Shown: positions 42,509 to 52,931, counted from the stretch's first letter. The stretch is DNA of 64,000 bases from Candidatus Hydrogenedentota bacterium (GCA_903893795.1 CAITNO010000099.1:110729-174728), one strand, 5' to 3'. Made by a program: numbers and translations. The notes: generated by a model from the sequence alone, not told the origin.

Positions 42509-42539
42509 TTGGGCTGAAATGCCCCAGATTGTGTATAAT
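42509..42539 (+). promoter_or_regulatory. candidate promoter of tamA-tamB
   Basis: TATAAT at 42534-42539 with TTGGGC at 42509-42514 (19-bp spacer, long). The -10 is perfect and lies 44 bp before the start codon. Confidence 0.45.
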
Positions 42540-42582
42540 AGCCGGACCAGAATCTTGGATTGTGGAATAAGGGTGGAAACAA

Positions 42583-44388
42583 TTGTGCGTTAGCAGACAT
42601 ACATTCCTGCGTCGGGCGAATCGCCGGCTGCCCGCCCTGAAAAGTTGCGCCTGCCTGTTGCTCTTTCTTTCGGTTGCGCTCACGGCGGTTGCCGCCGAAT
42701 GGGTGCGCTTTGAAGGGGTCACGGACGCCAATCTCACCACGGAACTGCGCGCGGCCTGCGGGTTGGCAAAGATGACGGACACGAAGACCTTTACCGATGC
42801 CTGGCTGCAGCGAAAGGCAGAAAACCAGTGTGCGGGCCTTTTGGACGTGCTGCATGGAGCCGGCTATCACGATGCCTCCGTTGTTGCCGAGGTCGGCCGT
42901 GACAGGGACCGAAGGACCGTCCTGTTCCGCATACAGACCGGCGCAGTGTACAACTTTGACAAGCCCGACCTCGCTTTCATCACTTCGGTCGAACCGGCCG
43001 TGGCCGCCGCAATATGGGAGAAGCTTTCCGTAAAGAACGGGGCACCGGCCCATGCGGCCGATGTGGTGGACAGCGAGAAGCGGATGCTTTCGCAATTGCG
43101 GGACGCCGGATATCCCTTTGCCAAATTGTCTGACAGAAAGGTGCTGGTCGATCGAGGGGCGCGGTGTGTTCATGTCGCGTATGAAATATCACCGGGGGAT
43201 GCGTGCCGTTTTGGTGCGGTCGTCGTGGATGGTTTGGTTCAAGTGTCGGAAAGCGTGGTAATGGCGGAACTGCCCTGGAAGCAGGGCGGTGCGTACAGTC
43301 ATAAAAGCGTAGAAAAGGCCAGAAGCAGGCTGCTGAAGACCAACCTCTTCACCATGGTCACGATCGAGCCCTGGCCCGGCGACTCCCCGGGCGAGGCCAG
43401 CATTCACATTCACGTCGTTGAGCGGAAGCCCCGCTCCGTCGCGTTGGGCGTCCAATACCGGACGGAGGAGGGACCGGGCCTGCATGCCATGTGGGAGCAC
43501 CGGAACCTGCGCGGCATCGGGCACCGGCTGGAACTGTCGGGGGACTTTTCGGCCATTGACCAGGCATTTTCCGCCAAGTATGTGATGCCGCGTTTCATGA
43601 ACCCCGACCAGACCCTTTCGCTGGGTCTGAAGGCATCTAATGACACCCCCGACGCCTATGACAGCCGCGCCGTGGACAGCACACTGTGGCTGGAACGGAA
43701 ATATGGGGAGACGTTTACGGCCGGCGCGGGTCTTTCCATGCGCTACAGTCACGTCAGGCAACAAAATTCTTTTGATGACTTTGTGCTTGGTTCCACTCCC
43801 GTGCAGGCGGTGTGGGACACGCGAAATGACCGTCTCAATCCGACCTCGGGGTTGCGTGCGCTGGTTCGCGAGGAACCCTATGCGGACCTGGCCGGTTCAG
43901 GCAGCCTCTTTCTCAAGAGTGACTGGTCGCTCAGCGGCATGCAGGCGCTGTCGGGCGGCGACGACTGGGTGCTCGCAGGACGCCTGAGGTTGGGCATGAT
44001 TGCCGGGGAAAATCTTGGGCAGGTGCCGGCAGACATCCGTTTCTATGCAGGCGGCGGTGGTTCGATTCGCGGGTTCGGGTATCAGAAGGCGGGAGCATTG
44101 GACAAGGACAACAACCCGGTCGGTGGGCGTTCCCTGGCCGAGTGGACCATTGAGCTGCGCAAGAAGATTACAGAAAGAATAGGCATTGCCGCATTTGTGG
44201 ACGGAGGCAGGGCTTTTTCCGGTGACATCCCGGATTTGTCGCAGCCCATTTACTGGGGCGGCGGCATTGGCATGCGTTACTTCACGCCCATTGGGCCGAT
44301 CCGGTTTGACATTGCCGCGCCGCTGAATGGGCGCAATCACGTCGATGCAGCCGTCCAGTTCTACGTGAGCGTTGGGCAGGCTTTCTAA
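42583..44388 (+). CDS. tamA: outer-membrane assembly factor, TamA/BamA family
   Basis: 601 residues: signal peptide (ALTAVAAE), POTRA-like domains (about 40-280, e.g. GVTDANLTTELRAA and FGAVVVDGLVQVSESVVMAE) and a C-terminal 16-stranded barrel of the Omp85 type (RSVALGVQYRTEEGPG ... IRGFGYQ; MRYFTPIGPIRFDIAAPL). The RGF motif of Omp85 lid loops is present (SIRGFGYQ). TTG start with GGTGGA upstream. It is followed without a gap by tamB, so the two form the translocation and assembly module for outer-membrane proteins. Confidence 0.9.
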   Translation: MCVSRHTFLRRANRRLPALKSCACLLLFLSVALTAVAAEWVRFEGVTDANLTTELRAACGLAKMTDTKTFTDAWLQRKAENQCAGLLDVLHGAGYHDASVVAEVGRDRDRRTVLFRIQTGAVYNFDKPDLAFITSVEPAVAAAIWEKLSVKNGAPAHAADVVDSEKRMLSQLRDAGYPFAKLSDRKVLVDRGARCVHVAYEISPGDACRFGAVVVDGLVQVSESVVMAELPWKQGGAYSHKSVEKARSRLLKTNLFTMVTIEPWPGDSPGEASIHIHVVERKPRSVALGVQYRTEEGPGLHAMWEHRNLRGIGHRLELSGDFSAIDQAFSAKYVMPRFMNPDQTLSLGLKASNDTPDAYDSRAVDSTLWLERKYGETFTAGAGLSMRYSHVRQQNSFDDFVLGSTPVQAVWDTRNDRLNPTSGLRALVREEPYADLAGSGSLFLKSDWSLSGMQALSGGDDWVLAGRLRLGMIAGENLGQVPADIRFYAGGGGSIRGFGYQKAGALDKDNNPVGGRSLAEWTIELRKKITERIGIAAFVDGGRAFSGDIPDLSQPIYWGGGIGMRYFTPIGPIRFDIAAPLNGRNHVDAAVQFYVSVGQAF

Positions 44389-44389
44389 C

Positions 44390-47300
44390 ATGGCCACCGG
44401 TCCTGATTCTTGGCGCTGGCGCCGCCTGCTTTCCCGGTTACTCAAGTGCGGTGCGCTGTTCCTCGTGCTGTTGGTTCTGCTCTGTGGTACACGGCCCGGC
44501 CTTTGGTTGTGCGCGAAGGCCGTATCGGGTATCGTGTCCGCATCAAGCCCGTTCTCGCTGCACGTGAGCGGTGTTTCTGGAATTCTTCCCTTCTCCCTGA
44601 AAATCGCGCGGATTGAGCTTCTGGACGGGGGCGGTTTGTGGCTGACGGCGGACAATATTGTCCTGCATACCGATGTTCAGGGGTTTCTTCGTGGTGATGT
44701 AAAACTCAGTTCTCTTGCCTGTGAGGAACTGCGATGGGATAGGACGCCCATCCGTGAACCCCGTTGGCGCATTCCGAAGATAGCAGGTCTGAGTTATTAT
44801 CCTGCGGCCGATGCCGTTTCCGTGGGAAAGTTGTCGCTGGGAAAGAAAATACTTGGCCGTCCGGTTTCGCTGACTGTACAGGGGCGCGTTGAGCGGGGTG
44901 GCGTAGGCGGCGAGCGAATTGTCCTGACGGGGAAACGCAATGACGGCATTGCCGGCATGCTGGACCTGACTTATGCGCAGGGGAGTGATGCTCCGCGTTG
45001 CGAGGCCCATATCGAGGACTCAGAAATCGTTCCGGCCTGGCTTGGATTGGATGGGGTTGTTGTTCTCGATGTGACCGGCAGCGGTCCACGGGAGGATTGG
45101 CGGGGAACACTGAAGGCCACCGCATGCTCCCAGACCATCCTGGACGGGGCACTGCAATTCTCGGGCGAATTTCCGACGGTGATCACCGCCTCATTGGACA
45201 CTAAGATTGCCCCCTCGCACAGGCTAAACGCCGTCGAACGCTTTCTTGGCCCTGATGGACATCTTGCCTTCAATGCGTTGCTCGCCAAGTCCGGGCGCTT
45301 GGACATTCTTGATCTTGACGCTTCGAGTCCATTGGGAACGGTGCAGGGGGCGGGAACCGCTTTGATTCCAGAGAGGCAGATTGAGTTGGCTTTTCAGGCA
45401 AACCACGCCGACCTCAGTCTCGTGAGTTGCCGTGAGGAGGGGACAGGCCCCTATCTTCCCGCTGAGGTCTTCGCTTCGGTGAAAGGAGATGCGTCCAAAC
45501 TCGACGTTAACCTTGTTGCATCAAGCCGTGCGGCACCTCTCTTTTGCGCTGAGTCCGCCATCCTTCCCGGGGCCGCGGTTCAGATCAACGGCGCTGCCAG
45601 GGTCTATACTTGCCCCTTTACCGACAGCGATGCCGTTCAGCGAGCCTTAGGCGGAGATACCGCGCTGGGTTGGTCCGCCCACTATGACCCGCCGGGACGC
45701 CTAGTCATTGGTTCTCTTGTTGCTGAAAACGAGACCGTGCAAATGTCGGCATCCGGGTCGGTGGAATTTCCATCCACTTCCGCTGCCGTTCAATATCGCG
45801 GCATTCTGCACAGTGACCGCGTTCCCTTTCTTGCGGAACATTTGGAGCCTGGGGACGGTGTTCCCTTTGCGGGTGAGATGGTCGATTCCTTGAGCAGCCC
45901 CACCCTGTTGCTTACTGCCAGGAACCTCAATGGCTCTTTCAAGGGAGTCTCCGCGAAGGACGCGATACTCAGTCTTGGTTTTCAATTGGGTCAGGCCGAA
46001 TCGGGAAGAACGCTTCGCAAGGGACTCCTGCGCATTGAATCCACCCGGTGTGGCTATAACGAGGGACCAGCGCTCGCCGTGGCGTGTTCCGCGCAGTTTG
46101 AAAGCGATGACTTTGACAAATACCGCGTTCAAGGCATTGAAGTGACGATGCCGACTGTTGGGGGGCACCTTGGTGCGGAGATGGATTATGTCCGCTCCAG
46201 CGGCAAGACCCAATTGCGTGGCAGCCTTTCGGTGGATGAACTTTCCGCGACTGCGGGACTCTATCCCAATCCCCTTGGCGGAGCCCTGTCCGGTGCCTTT
46301 CGTCTGGACAAGGCCAAGGCGGGCGAGTCGCTGCAGTTTAGCGCCGAGGGGGATTGGCAGCATCCTTCCGGGCTGCCGGAAATCCTGGGCCGGATGGCTG
46401 GGGACAAAGTGCATGCCTCAGTGCGCATGCAGGCGGACGATGATCGAGTGCATATAGAGGAAGCCAGTGTGCGTAGTGACGCTGGGACGGTTAGCGGCAG
46501 CGGATGGCAAAACAGGGCAGACCGCCGCTTCAAGCTCGTTGCGAATACAAAGCTGAAGGACTTGGAGAAAGTTTCAAGCACCCAGTCTCTTCAGGGCATC
46601 GGCGGTTCCTTGGACATGTCTACCCATTGGGAGGGCACACCCGACAACTTTTCCTCAACGGGTGATGCTGACCTGAAAGGTCTGTCATGGGACCGACTGG
46701 CCGTGAAGAGCACCAAGTTAAAGTTCAAGGGGGAGCATTTGCCCGGTGCGCCTGAGGGAACGCTTATGCTTTCCATGTCGAATGGCAAGAAAGGACCCTC
46801 GCTGGACGGCAGTCTATCTTATCGCTATCAAGATCGGGTGCTGCACGTCGAAAAAGCAAAATTCAAATCGTCCAAGAACCGGGTGGAGGGGAGTCTTAAA
46901 TACCATGCCGATTCAGGCGAATTCTCATCAAGCGCAGACTTTGCACTGCCTGGGCTGAAGGACCTGTCGCAGCTCTTGAGTGTTGACCTTTCGGGCAGCG
47001 TCCAAGGCAGGGTGGTTGCCTCGAAGAAGGGGGATGACCTTGACGTGACGCTGCGGGGAAAGGCCGAGAAACTGGCGACGCCCTGGGGTTCCATCGGTCT
47101 GCTCGATGCGAATGGGTCCGTGGTCGACATCCTCCGCAAACCTTTGGGCAACGCCAAGATTAGTGCGGCCGAGGTTGGTTCTGGAGGGTTGCAGTTGGGC
47201 AAGGCGGACATATCCCTGTCTGGCGATGGTGCTTCTGTATCAGCGAGGACGGTGCTTTCTGGACGTTACCAGAAGAATGAAACTGCGGCATTCATACCTT

Positions 47301-49135
47301 TTCAACTCAAGGCCGCCACGAGCGCCATGTTCCCAAAGCAGGAGTTCAACGTGAGCGAGGCGACAGGGCAGCTTGGTGGTCTGGATTTCTCGCTTACCGG
47401 ACCGGCACATATCCGCGCTGTTGCAGGGGGGTATGCGCTGGACAATACGGGTTTTCATTTTGGCGGCGGTGGGGGGGAGGTGGCCCTAGAGACTTCCCCG
47501 CGTGGAATCCATGCCGTGTCTTCTTGGAAAGACATTCCCTTGTCGGCGGCGGCGCTGGCGGCGGGCGGCAGTCTTGAAGGCAGCACCAGCGGCTCCCTTG
47601 CTGTGGAAGGCCCGCTTCAGGCACCGAAATGTCACCTCGATATGCAGCTCGCAAAGATCAAAAAGATGGGTTCACAGAAAGGGCCCGGTCTGGACGCGTC
47701 GATTAAGGCAGTGCATGAGGGAGGGTGGACCAGCGCCGAGATTTCGTCGACACTGTTGGATGCGGCCAAAGCTAGCGTATCTGCCCGTGTCCCTTTGAAC
47801 CTCTCGCTCTCCCCCCGGGTCTTTGCAGTCCGGGAACAGGAGGCCCTTCAGGCCGATGCCGATGTGTCCTGCGATCTCGCAGCAGTGGCGGTGCTGATGA
47901 ACTGGTTGAACGACCTGCCGCAAGGGACGGTGACCGGAAAGTTCCGGCTGGCCGGCACGGTGGAGGCACCCAAAGTGTCCGGCGAGTTGAACCTGAAGGA
48001 TGGGGGATATGAAAACCTTGTCTACGGGGCGGTCCTTAAGGACCTTCGGGTTCATCTTGTCGCCGATGGCAGCGCCGTGCGCATTGCCGAGTTTAGCGGC
48101 ACTGACGGTGACAGCGGGAGGCTTTCCGCCACAGGGCAGATGGAAGTCGATTTCGCCAGGAGTCATCCCTTCCGGGCCGATGTGACTTTGAACAGGATGC
48201 GCTCACTTCGGACCGAATACGGAACCGCCGTTCTGAGTGGACAGCTTCAGGTTTCGGGTTCGATGGCCAAGGCGACGCTGAAGGGCAGTGTTACCGCCGA
48301 TGAGGGTGATTTTAAGCTGCCTGAACGTATGAACGCATCGAAATCGACGAAAGTGGAGTTCACCGACAAGAACGCGGCGGCAACGCCTCCCGTGATAACG
48401 GAGACGGGCACGGCCAAAATGCCCGCCATTGCGCTTGACATGTCAGTTTCCATACCGGGGCGGATAACCGTGCGGGCTCCTGTGCTCGAAACGGAATGGA
48501 ACGGCGAAACTCGGTTCCTTGGCACACTTAAGGAACCGCGCGTGGAGGGAGAACTGCGCGTCCGGCGGGGCTATTTGGACCTTCTTGGACAGCGCTTTTC
48601 CCTTGCGGACAGCACGGTGGGTTTCGCCAACGGCGATACCCGGACACCTTATCTAAACATGACCGGGGTTTGCATGGCCAACGGCATCACGGCGCGGATA
48701 CAGCTTTCCGGACCACCCTCGGACGCGCAGTTGACCCTTTCATCAGACCCGCCTTTGCCACAGGATGAAATCCTTTCCAAGCTTCTTTTCCGAAAAGGAG
48801 TGTCGCAGGCCTCCCCGCTGCAGGCCCTTCAGATCGCTCGGGCCGCATCCATGTTCTCAGACCGGCTCAGCCTGGGCCAGTTGCTCACTGGCAGTCTTAA
48901 ACTGCCAGGCGTGGACCTCTTCGACATACGGACCGGCGAAAAGGTGGACAAGACGGTCGTCGGCGTCGGCAAATATATCAATGACAAAATTTATGTCGAG
49001 GCCGAGCAGGGCGCGACCGCTGATTCCGGCCGTGTCTCTGCCCAGGTGGAAGTCACGCCGGGGGTGTCTGTGAAAGCGGATGTGGGTGCGCGAAACCGCG
49101 GCGGAGTAGGCATCATGTGGAAGAAGGATTATTGA
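44390..49135 (+). CDS. tamB: translocation and assembly module subunit TamB
   Basis: 1,581 residues: one N-terminal membrane helix (FLVLLVLLCGTRPGLWL), a very long beta-helical repeat region typical of AsmA/TamB proteins, and the DUF490 domain over the last 350 residues (RRGYLDLLGQRFSLADSTVG and VGKYINDKIYVEAEQG). It spans the periplasm and works with TamA; lipid-transfer bridging is now favoured for this family. ATG one base after the tamA stop (TAACATG), so translation is coupled. Confidence 0.9.
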   Translation: MATGPDSWRWRRLLSRLLKCGALFLVLLVLLCGTRPGLWLCAKAVSGIVSASSPFSLHVSGVSGILPFSLKIARIELLDGGGLWLTADNIVLHTDVQGFLRGDVKLSSLACEELRWDRTPIREPRWRIPKIAGLSYYPAADAVSVGKLSLGKKILGRPVSLTVQGRVERGGVGGERIVLTGKRNDGIAGMLDLTYAQGSDAPRCEAHIEDSEIVPAWLGLDGVVVLDVTGSGPREDWRGTLKATACSQTILDGALQFSGEFPTVITASLDTKIAPSHRLNAVERFLGPDGHLAFNALLAKSGRLDILDLDASSPLGTVQGAGTALIPERQIELAFQANHADLSLVSCREEGTGPYLPAEVFASVKGDASKLDVNLVASSRAAPLFCAESAILPGAAVQINGAARVYTCPFTDSDAVQRALGGDTALGWSAHYDPPGRLVIGSLVAENETVQMSASGSVEFPSTSAAVQYRGILHSDRVPFLAEHLEPGDGVPFAGEMVDSLSSPTLLLTARNLNGSFKGVSAKDAILSLGFQLGQAESGRTLRKGLLRIESTRCGYNEGPALAVACSAQFESDDFDKYRVQGIEVTMPTVGGHLGAEMDYVRSSGKTQLRGSLSVDELSATAGLYPNPLGGALSGAFRLDKAKAGESLQFSAEGDWQHPSGLPEILGRMAGDKVHASVRMQADDDRVHIEEASVRSDAGTVSGSGWQNRADRRFKLVANTKLKDLEKVSSTQSLQGIGGSLDMSTHWEGTPDNFSSTGDADLKGLSWDRLAVKSTKLKFKGEHLPGAPEGTLMLSMSNGKKGPSLDGSLSYRYQDRVLHVEKAKFKSSKNRVEGSLKYHADSGEFSSSADFALPGLKDLSQLLSVDLSGSVQGRVVASKKGDDLDVTLRGKAEKLATPWGSIGLLDANGSVVDILRKPLGNAKISAAEVGSGGLQLGKADISLSGDGASVSARTVLSGRYQKNETAAFIPFQLKAATSAMFPKQEFNVSEATGQLGGLDFSLTGPAHIRAVAGGYALDNTGFHFGGGGGEVALETSPRGIHAVSSWKDIPLSAAALAAGGSLEGSTSGSLAVEGPLQAPKCHLDMQLAKIKKMGSQKGPGLDASIKAVHEGGWTSAEISSTLLDAAKASVSARVPLNLSLSPRVFAVREQEALQADADVSCDLAAVAVLMNWLNDLPQGTVTGKFRLAGTVEAPKVSGELNLKDGGYENLVYGAVLKDLRVHLVADGSAVRIAEFSGTDGDSGRLSATGQMEVDFARSHPFRADVTLNRMRSLRTEYGTAVLSGQLQVSGSMAKATLKGSVTADEGDFKLPERMNASKSTKVEFTDKNAAATPPVITETGTAKMPAIALDMSVSIPGRITVRAPVLETEWNGETRFLGTLKEPRVEGELRVRRGYLDLLGQRFSLADSTVGFANGDTRTPYLNMTGVCMANGITARIQLSGPPSDAQLTLSSDPPLPQDEILSKLLFRKGVSQASPLQALQIARAASMFSDRLSLGQLLTGSLKLPGVDLFDIRTGEKVDKTVVGVGKYINDKIYVEAEQGATADSGRVSAQVEVTPGVSVKADVGARNRGGVGIMWKKDY

Positions 49136-49256
49136 GGCGAATCACCGGGGCCTCCGGCCAGCTCTTGATTGTGCGCACGCCCTTGCGGCGATGACTCCGT
49201 TGGAAACAGAAGTGCGCCTGGCATGAATGCCACTGATGTCGGAGCAGGGGCCGTCG

Positions 49257-50225
49257 TCAGGGTATAAGGGCTCCGGCCATCAACAGCGCGCCGGTGGTGA
49301 CCACATCCTCCTCCAATTCGCAGGGTGCCAGCAGATACATTCCCCGGTAAGGTCCAAATGCGCGGGTTTCCAGCGCCTCATGAAGGGGAACCAAGAGCAC
49401 GTCGCCCATCAAGGCAACGCCGCCACCCAGGGCGATGCGTTCGGGGTGAAAAAGGGTGACGAGATTGGCCATGGCCAAGGCGACCGTGTCCGCGACGTGC
49501 CTGAGCTCTGAAAGGGCATATGCATCGCCCGCCCGCGCGGCTTCGGCCAGCATGGCGCAGGTAATGTGCCGGGCATCCCCTAGGGCGAGCTGATGGAGTG
49601 GCGCGTCCGCGACGAGGGACGGAAGCGCGCGCAGTCGGCGCTCAATGGCCCAACCTGAACAGAGGTTTTCCAGCTTCTCCGAGGCGCCGGGCACAGATGC
49701 GGTCCAGTCGGGAACCCAGACGTGGCCAATCTCGGCCGCGCCGCGGCCTTGGCCGTTGTAGAGCTTACCATCGACCACGAGCGCTCCGCCGATGCCGCTG
49801 CCGATGTTCATGTAGAAGAAGTTCTTCGTGCCGCGCCCCAGGCCCTTGCAGTATTCCGCCCAGCCTGCGGCGTTCGCATCGTTCTCAATGACGGTGGGGA
49901 GTCCATGACGCTCTTCAAACCAGCTTTTCAGTTCCACCCCTTCCCATCCCTGAATCTGGTGGGATACAAGCACCCGGCCGGTCGCCGCCTCTACAGGCCC
50001 GCCAAAGCCGATGCCAATGGCCTTTGGTTCCCGGCCCTCTTTTCGCGCATGGGCGACAAGGTCGGGCACGGAGTGACTGAACCACTCAAGAATTCCCTCA
50101 GCACCGCGGCTACGGTCCACGCTGGCGCGTAGCACCCTGACAATGGACCCGTCCGACAGGCCTTCGGTCGCCTGCAGTTTCGTTCCGCCTATTTCCAAGC
50201 CCAGCACTGAATGCGTAGCCGCCAT
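49257..50225 (-). CDS. ROK-family sugar kinase or regulator
   Basis: 322 residues with the ROK ATPase core: LEIGGTK (phosphate loop), IGFGGPVE, ENDANAAGWAEY with the catalytic Asp, IGSGIGGALVVDG and ALGGGVALMGD. There is no DNA-binding domain, so a kinase is likelier than a repressor. The Cys-rich zinc motif (CxCGxxGC) that most ROK kinases carry after GHV is missing: here EIGHVWVPDW leads to SEKLENLCSGWAIE with a single Cys. Glucokinase activity is probable, not certain. Single gene. Confidence 0.85.
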   Translation of the reverse strand: MAATHSVLGLEIGGTKLQATEGLSDGSIVRVLRASVDRSRGAEGILEWFSHSVPDLVAHARKEGREPKAIGIGFGGPVEAATGRVLVSHQIQGWEGVELKSWFEERHGLPTVIENDANAAGWAEYCKGLGRGTKNFFYMNIGSGIGGALVVDGKLYNGQGRGAAEIGHVWVPDWTASVPGASEKLENLCSGWAIERRLRALPSLVADAPLHQLALGDARHITCAMLAEAARAGDAYALSELRHVADTVALAMANLVTLFHPERIALGGGVALMGDVLLVPLHEALETRAFGPYRGMYLLAPCELEEDVVTTGALLMAGALIP

Positions 50226-50307
50226 GACCCTATAGAACTCCTGTTAAGTGATGAAGAACCCGGCGACTCAGTTTAGCCCGGTTGCTTTTCGGTATCAACG
50301 CTGGCCT

Positions 50308-52845
50308 TTATTGTTTGTCCTCAGGCAGCACGCCCAATGCGCCTGAAAGGAAGAAAAGGAGCTCCGGGAGGTCAAGTTCATGGGCACCCCCATGCAGGAC
50401 CAGTTGGGCCTGCCTTGGAACTCCGGCAGCCTCATAGGCAGCCTTCAGCTCAGAGAACGCACCTTTTGCCAGGACCGGGTTGAACTGGTTCGGGGGCTCT
50501 TTTTCACCTATCTGGCACTGAAGCTGCCGTGGGGCTGTCAGCGAATAGATGTCGGGGAAATCGACCAATTCGCGGAGACCGTCCTCTTTCCAGCACAGGC
50601 AGTGGTTCTTTTCCAACTGGCTCATGTAGGTGAGGAAGCCGGCGCTGACGGTGGCGCGCATGCGCGTGTCCATGGCGCCAAGCCACATGCTCATTTCCCC
50701 GCCCAGGGAAAGGCCGGCGCAGCCCATTCGGCCAGGGTCCACCTCAGGAAGGGCTGCAAGGTAGTCCACGGCACGAAGGAGTTCAAACAACCGCTCGCCC
50801 ATCAGGGTGCGGTTCTTGTCCCGGACCTCGTGCTGGCCCACGTTCATGGTGAGGGTCACAAAGCCGCGGTTGGCCAGTTCATGGGCGTAGCCCTTGTACC
50901 TTTCATCGCCGTCAAAGAGTTTTTCACTTTCCGTGGCGTGACCCGGTATGCACACCACGGCGGGAAAACGCTGTCCGGGCAGACCCAGGGGGAGGGTAAG
51001 TATGACCGGGACTTCGTGTCCGGCGTTGCAGTCCAGCATCAACTGCCGCTTGGAGTATCCCTGTTGCTGCGATTCGCCCATAACACGGGCGCCAGGGACA
51101 TGGACCGCGTGGTCTTTCATAAGGTCTTCGATGCGGAGCACTTTCAACAGTTCGGAACGCACGGCACTCTGCCATGCGGCGAGTTCTATGTTGTCCTTGG
51201 CGGTGCATCGCAGCGCGCGCCAATCTCCGGGACAGGCATCGGCGGGCACGGCTTTCCCACCGGGCAGCACCGGACGGACCTTGAGTGAAACCGTGCTGGC
51301 CGGTTCAAGATGCAGCGGATAGCTCCAAAGTTGAGCGCCCGTAAGCTCTTCTTCCTTGCCGTCGGCAAGGGCGAGGATGTACTTGCTGTTTTCCTCGACG
51401 GTGTACCATTCGGGGAACTGGTTGATGCGTGGATAATCGAGCGGCATGTGGAAGTAGTCTAGGTGGCGGGGACGGTCAAAGCGCAGTGTGCCGTCCCACG
51501 CCCAGTGTGCCGAGAGGGAAATGATGAGTCCGCCCTGCCCGTCCGGAACGGCCCCAACGCCCATGTCTTTGCGCCAAGGCGCGGCCGTGATGCCCTGTGT
51601 CAGGTACATGGCATACATCATCATCGTGCGGGCCGAATTGCCGTCTCCGTACCAGGCCTCCAGAATGCCGTCGGGGCGTTGCTTTTCCAGGATGAACGGG
51701 GCCGACTGTTCCACCCAGGAAAGGGTCTTCGCGCAGGGGATGCGGTTCATTAGGTTCAGCGCGCTCTCGATGCTGTCGGCATAGCCGTCCGCACTGCCCC
51801 GCTCCCAGTTGGCACCGAGGTATCGGTAAACGTTGGTGACGGCCTTTTCAGTGGCTTCGCGGTAGGGCGCATGGTCATCCACCAGGCCAACGGTGTAAAT
51901 GGCGTCATAGACGTAGCCCCAACTGTCATTGGTCAGTTCCCAGCTCTGCTCGCCGGTGCTGACTTCAAAACCGTTGGGCATCATGCCGTCTTCATTGCGC
52001 CCCTTTTCGAGGATCAGGTCTATGAGGCGGTGCAGGGGGACCCGGTAGGCTTCGCGCTTGTCGGCATTTTCCCGCGAGGCGATTACGTAAACCTCGGACA
52101 GTCCGCCCAACGCCTCGCACCCGTGGTCGCGCAGGGGGATGCGCTCCAGGCCGAGGTGCTCCTTCTTCAGGAGATAGTAGTCGGCAATACGGTAGGCGTG
52201 TTCCTTGTACGACCCGTCATGGGTCATCCAGTACAGGCGGCTCATAACCTGCATGAGGTTGCCCAGAATCTCAATGTTTTCAGAGGGCAGTTTGCCATAG
52301 GGCGTGTCCACCTCGGCATGCTTCCAAATATCGTCCACCAATTCGCGCATGCGGTCCAGCCAGGGCCCAGGGCCGAGCCATTCGCTAATTGGCATCAGCC
52401 CGTCTTTCGCGTACTCGGACGCACCGAAGAGAATCTCCTGCAGGTTTGGCGATTTGTCCAGGAATCCCTGTGTTGCAAAATCATAGGTGTCGGGGAGGGA
52501 GTCCAGACGCGGAGTAAGGCGCCGCTCGGTTTCCAGAATGGCCAACGCGGTCTTTTGCAGATGAAACTGGCCGGTGACACAGGCGGTGAGCAGCAGGTAG
52601 GGATAGTTGTCGGCAGCGCAGTCCTTGGAGTTCCAAAAACGGTCCGCATTAAGACGACGGGGCAGTAGCCCCGTTGTGGGGTCGGCCTGCTTGAGCCAGC
52701 CGTCGGCATAGTTGAGACAAAAGGAAATCAACTCGCGGGTGCGCAGGCCGTTCTTCGCCGCCTGCTCCTCTTTTGAAATGGTGGCGATTGCCTGAGTTTG
52801 GATAACGGCCATGAGCGTGACAGCAAAGAGAATTTGGTGCAGCAT
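50308..52845 (-). CDS. secreted fusion: (alpha/alpha)-barrel glycan-active-like domain plus alpha/beta hydrolase
   Basis: 845 residues with a signal peptide. The first 430 residues are helical with repeated aromatic/Asp-rich motifs (ADNYPYLLLTACVTG, YDFATQGFLD, MPNGFEVSTGEQSWELTND) like (alpha/alpha)6 glycosidases and lyases. Residues about 610-845 form an alpha/beta hydrolase: GLSLGGE with Ser713 and a final His822 (HGGAHELD), resembling acetylxylan-esterase/dienelactone-hydrolase types. The two activities on one chain suggest coordinated attack on an esterified glycan. Neighbour to another large secreted protein with the same orientation, 86 bp apart, so probably one operon. Confidence 0.72.
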   Translation of the reverse strand: MLHQILFAVTLMAVIQTQAIATISKEEQAAKNGLRTRELISFCLNYADGWLKQADPTTGLLPRRLNADRFWNSKDCAADNYPYLLLTACVTGQFHLQKTALAILETERRLTPRLDSLPDTYDFATQGFLDKSPNLQEILFGASEYAKDGLMPISEWLGPGPWLDRMRELVDDIWKHAEVDTPYGKLPSENIEILGNLMQVMSRLYWMTHDGSYKEHAYRIADYYLLKKEHLGLERIPLRDHGCEALGGLSEVYVIASRENADKREAYRVPLHRLIDLILEKGRNEDGMMPNGFEVSTGEQSWELTNDSWGYVYDAIYTVGLVDDHAPYREATEKAVTNVYRYLGANWERGSADGYADSIESALNLMNRIPCAKTLSWVEQSAPFILEKQRPDGILEAWYGDGNSARTMMMYAMYLTQGITAAPWRKDMGVGAVPDGQGGLIISLSAHWAWDGTLRFDRPRHLDYFHMPLDYPRINQFPEWYTVEENSKYILALADGKEEELTGAQLWSYPLHLEPASTVSLKVRPVLPGGKAVPADACPGDWRALRCTAKDNIELAAWQSAVRSELLKVLRIEDLMKDHAVHVPGARVMGESQQQGYSKRQLMLDCNAGHEVPVILTLPLGLPGQRFPAVVCIPGHATESEKLFDGDERYKGYAHELANRGFVTLTMNVGQHEVRDKNRTLMGERLFELLRAVDYLAALPEVDPGRMGCAGLSLGGEMSMWLGAMDTRMRATVSAGFLTYMSQLEKNHCLCWKEDGLRELVDFPDIYSLTAPRQLQCQIGEKEPPNQFNPVLAKGAFSELKAAYEAAGVPRQAQLVLHGGAHELDLPELLFFLSGALGVLPEDKQ

Positions 52846-52931
52846 CTTTCAGTTCCTCAAAATGTCCTCAGACTACCCGCAACTGCGGCAAGGAAAAAGC
52901 GCCAGTCGGGACACCGGCAGTTCCAGCATGG

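Larger units (their letters stand above)
42021..42582. other. 562-bp divergent intergenic region
   Basis: No supported gene. It holds a TTGCAG-17 bp-TATATT promoter on the minus strand, giving the HD-GYP gene a leader of about 280 nt, and a TATAAT -10 element on the plus strand for tamA. The leader contains GC-rich dyads but no riboswitch class that I recognise. Confidence 0.5.

Noticed and set aside
42451..43173. 240-residue minus-strand frame
   Set aside because: Antisense of tamA.
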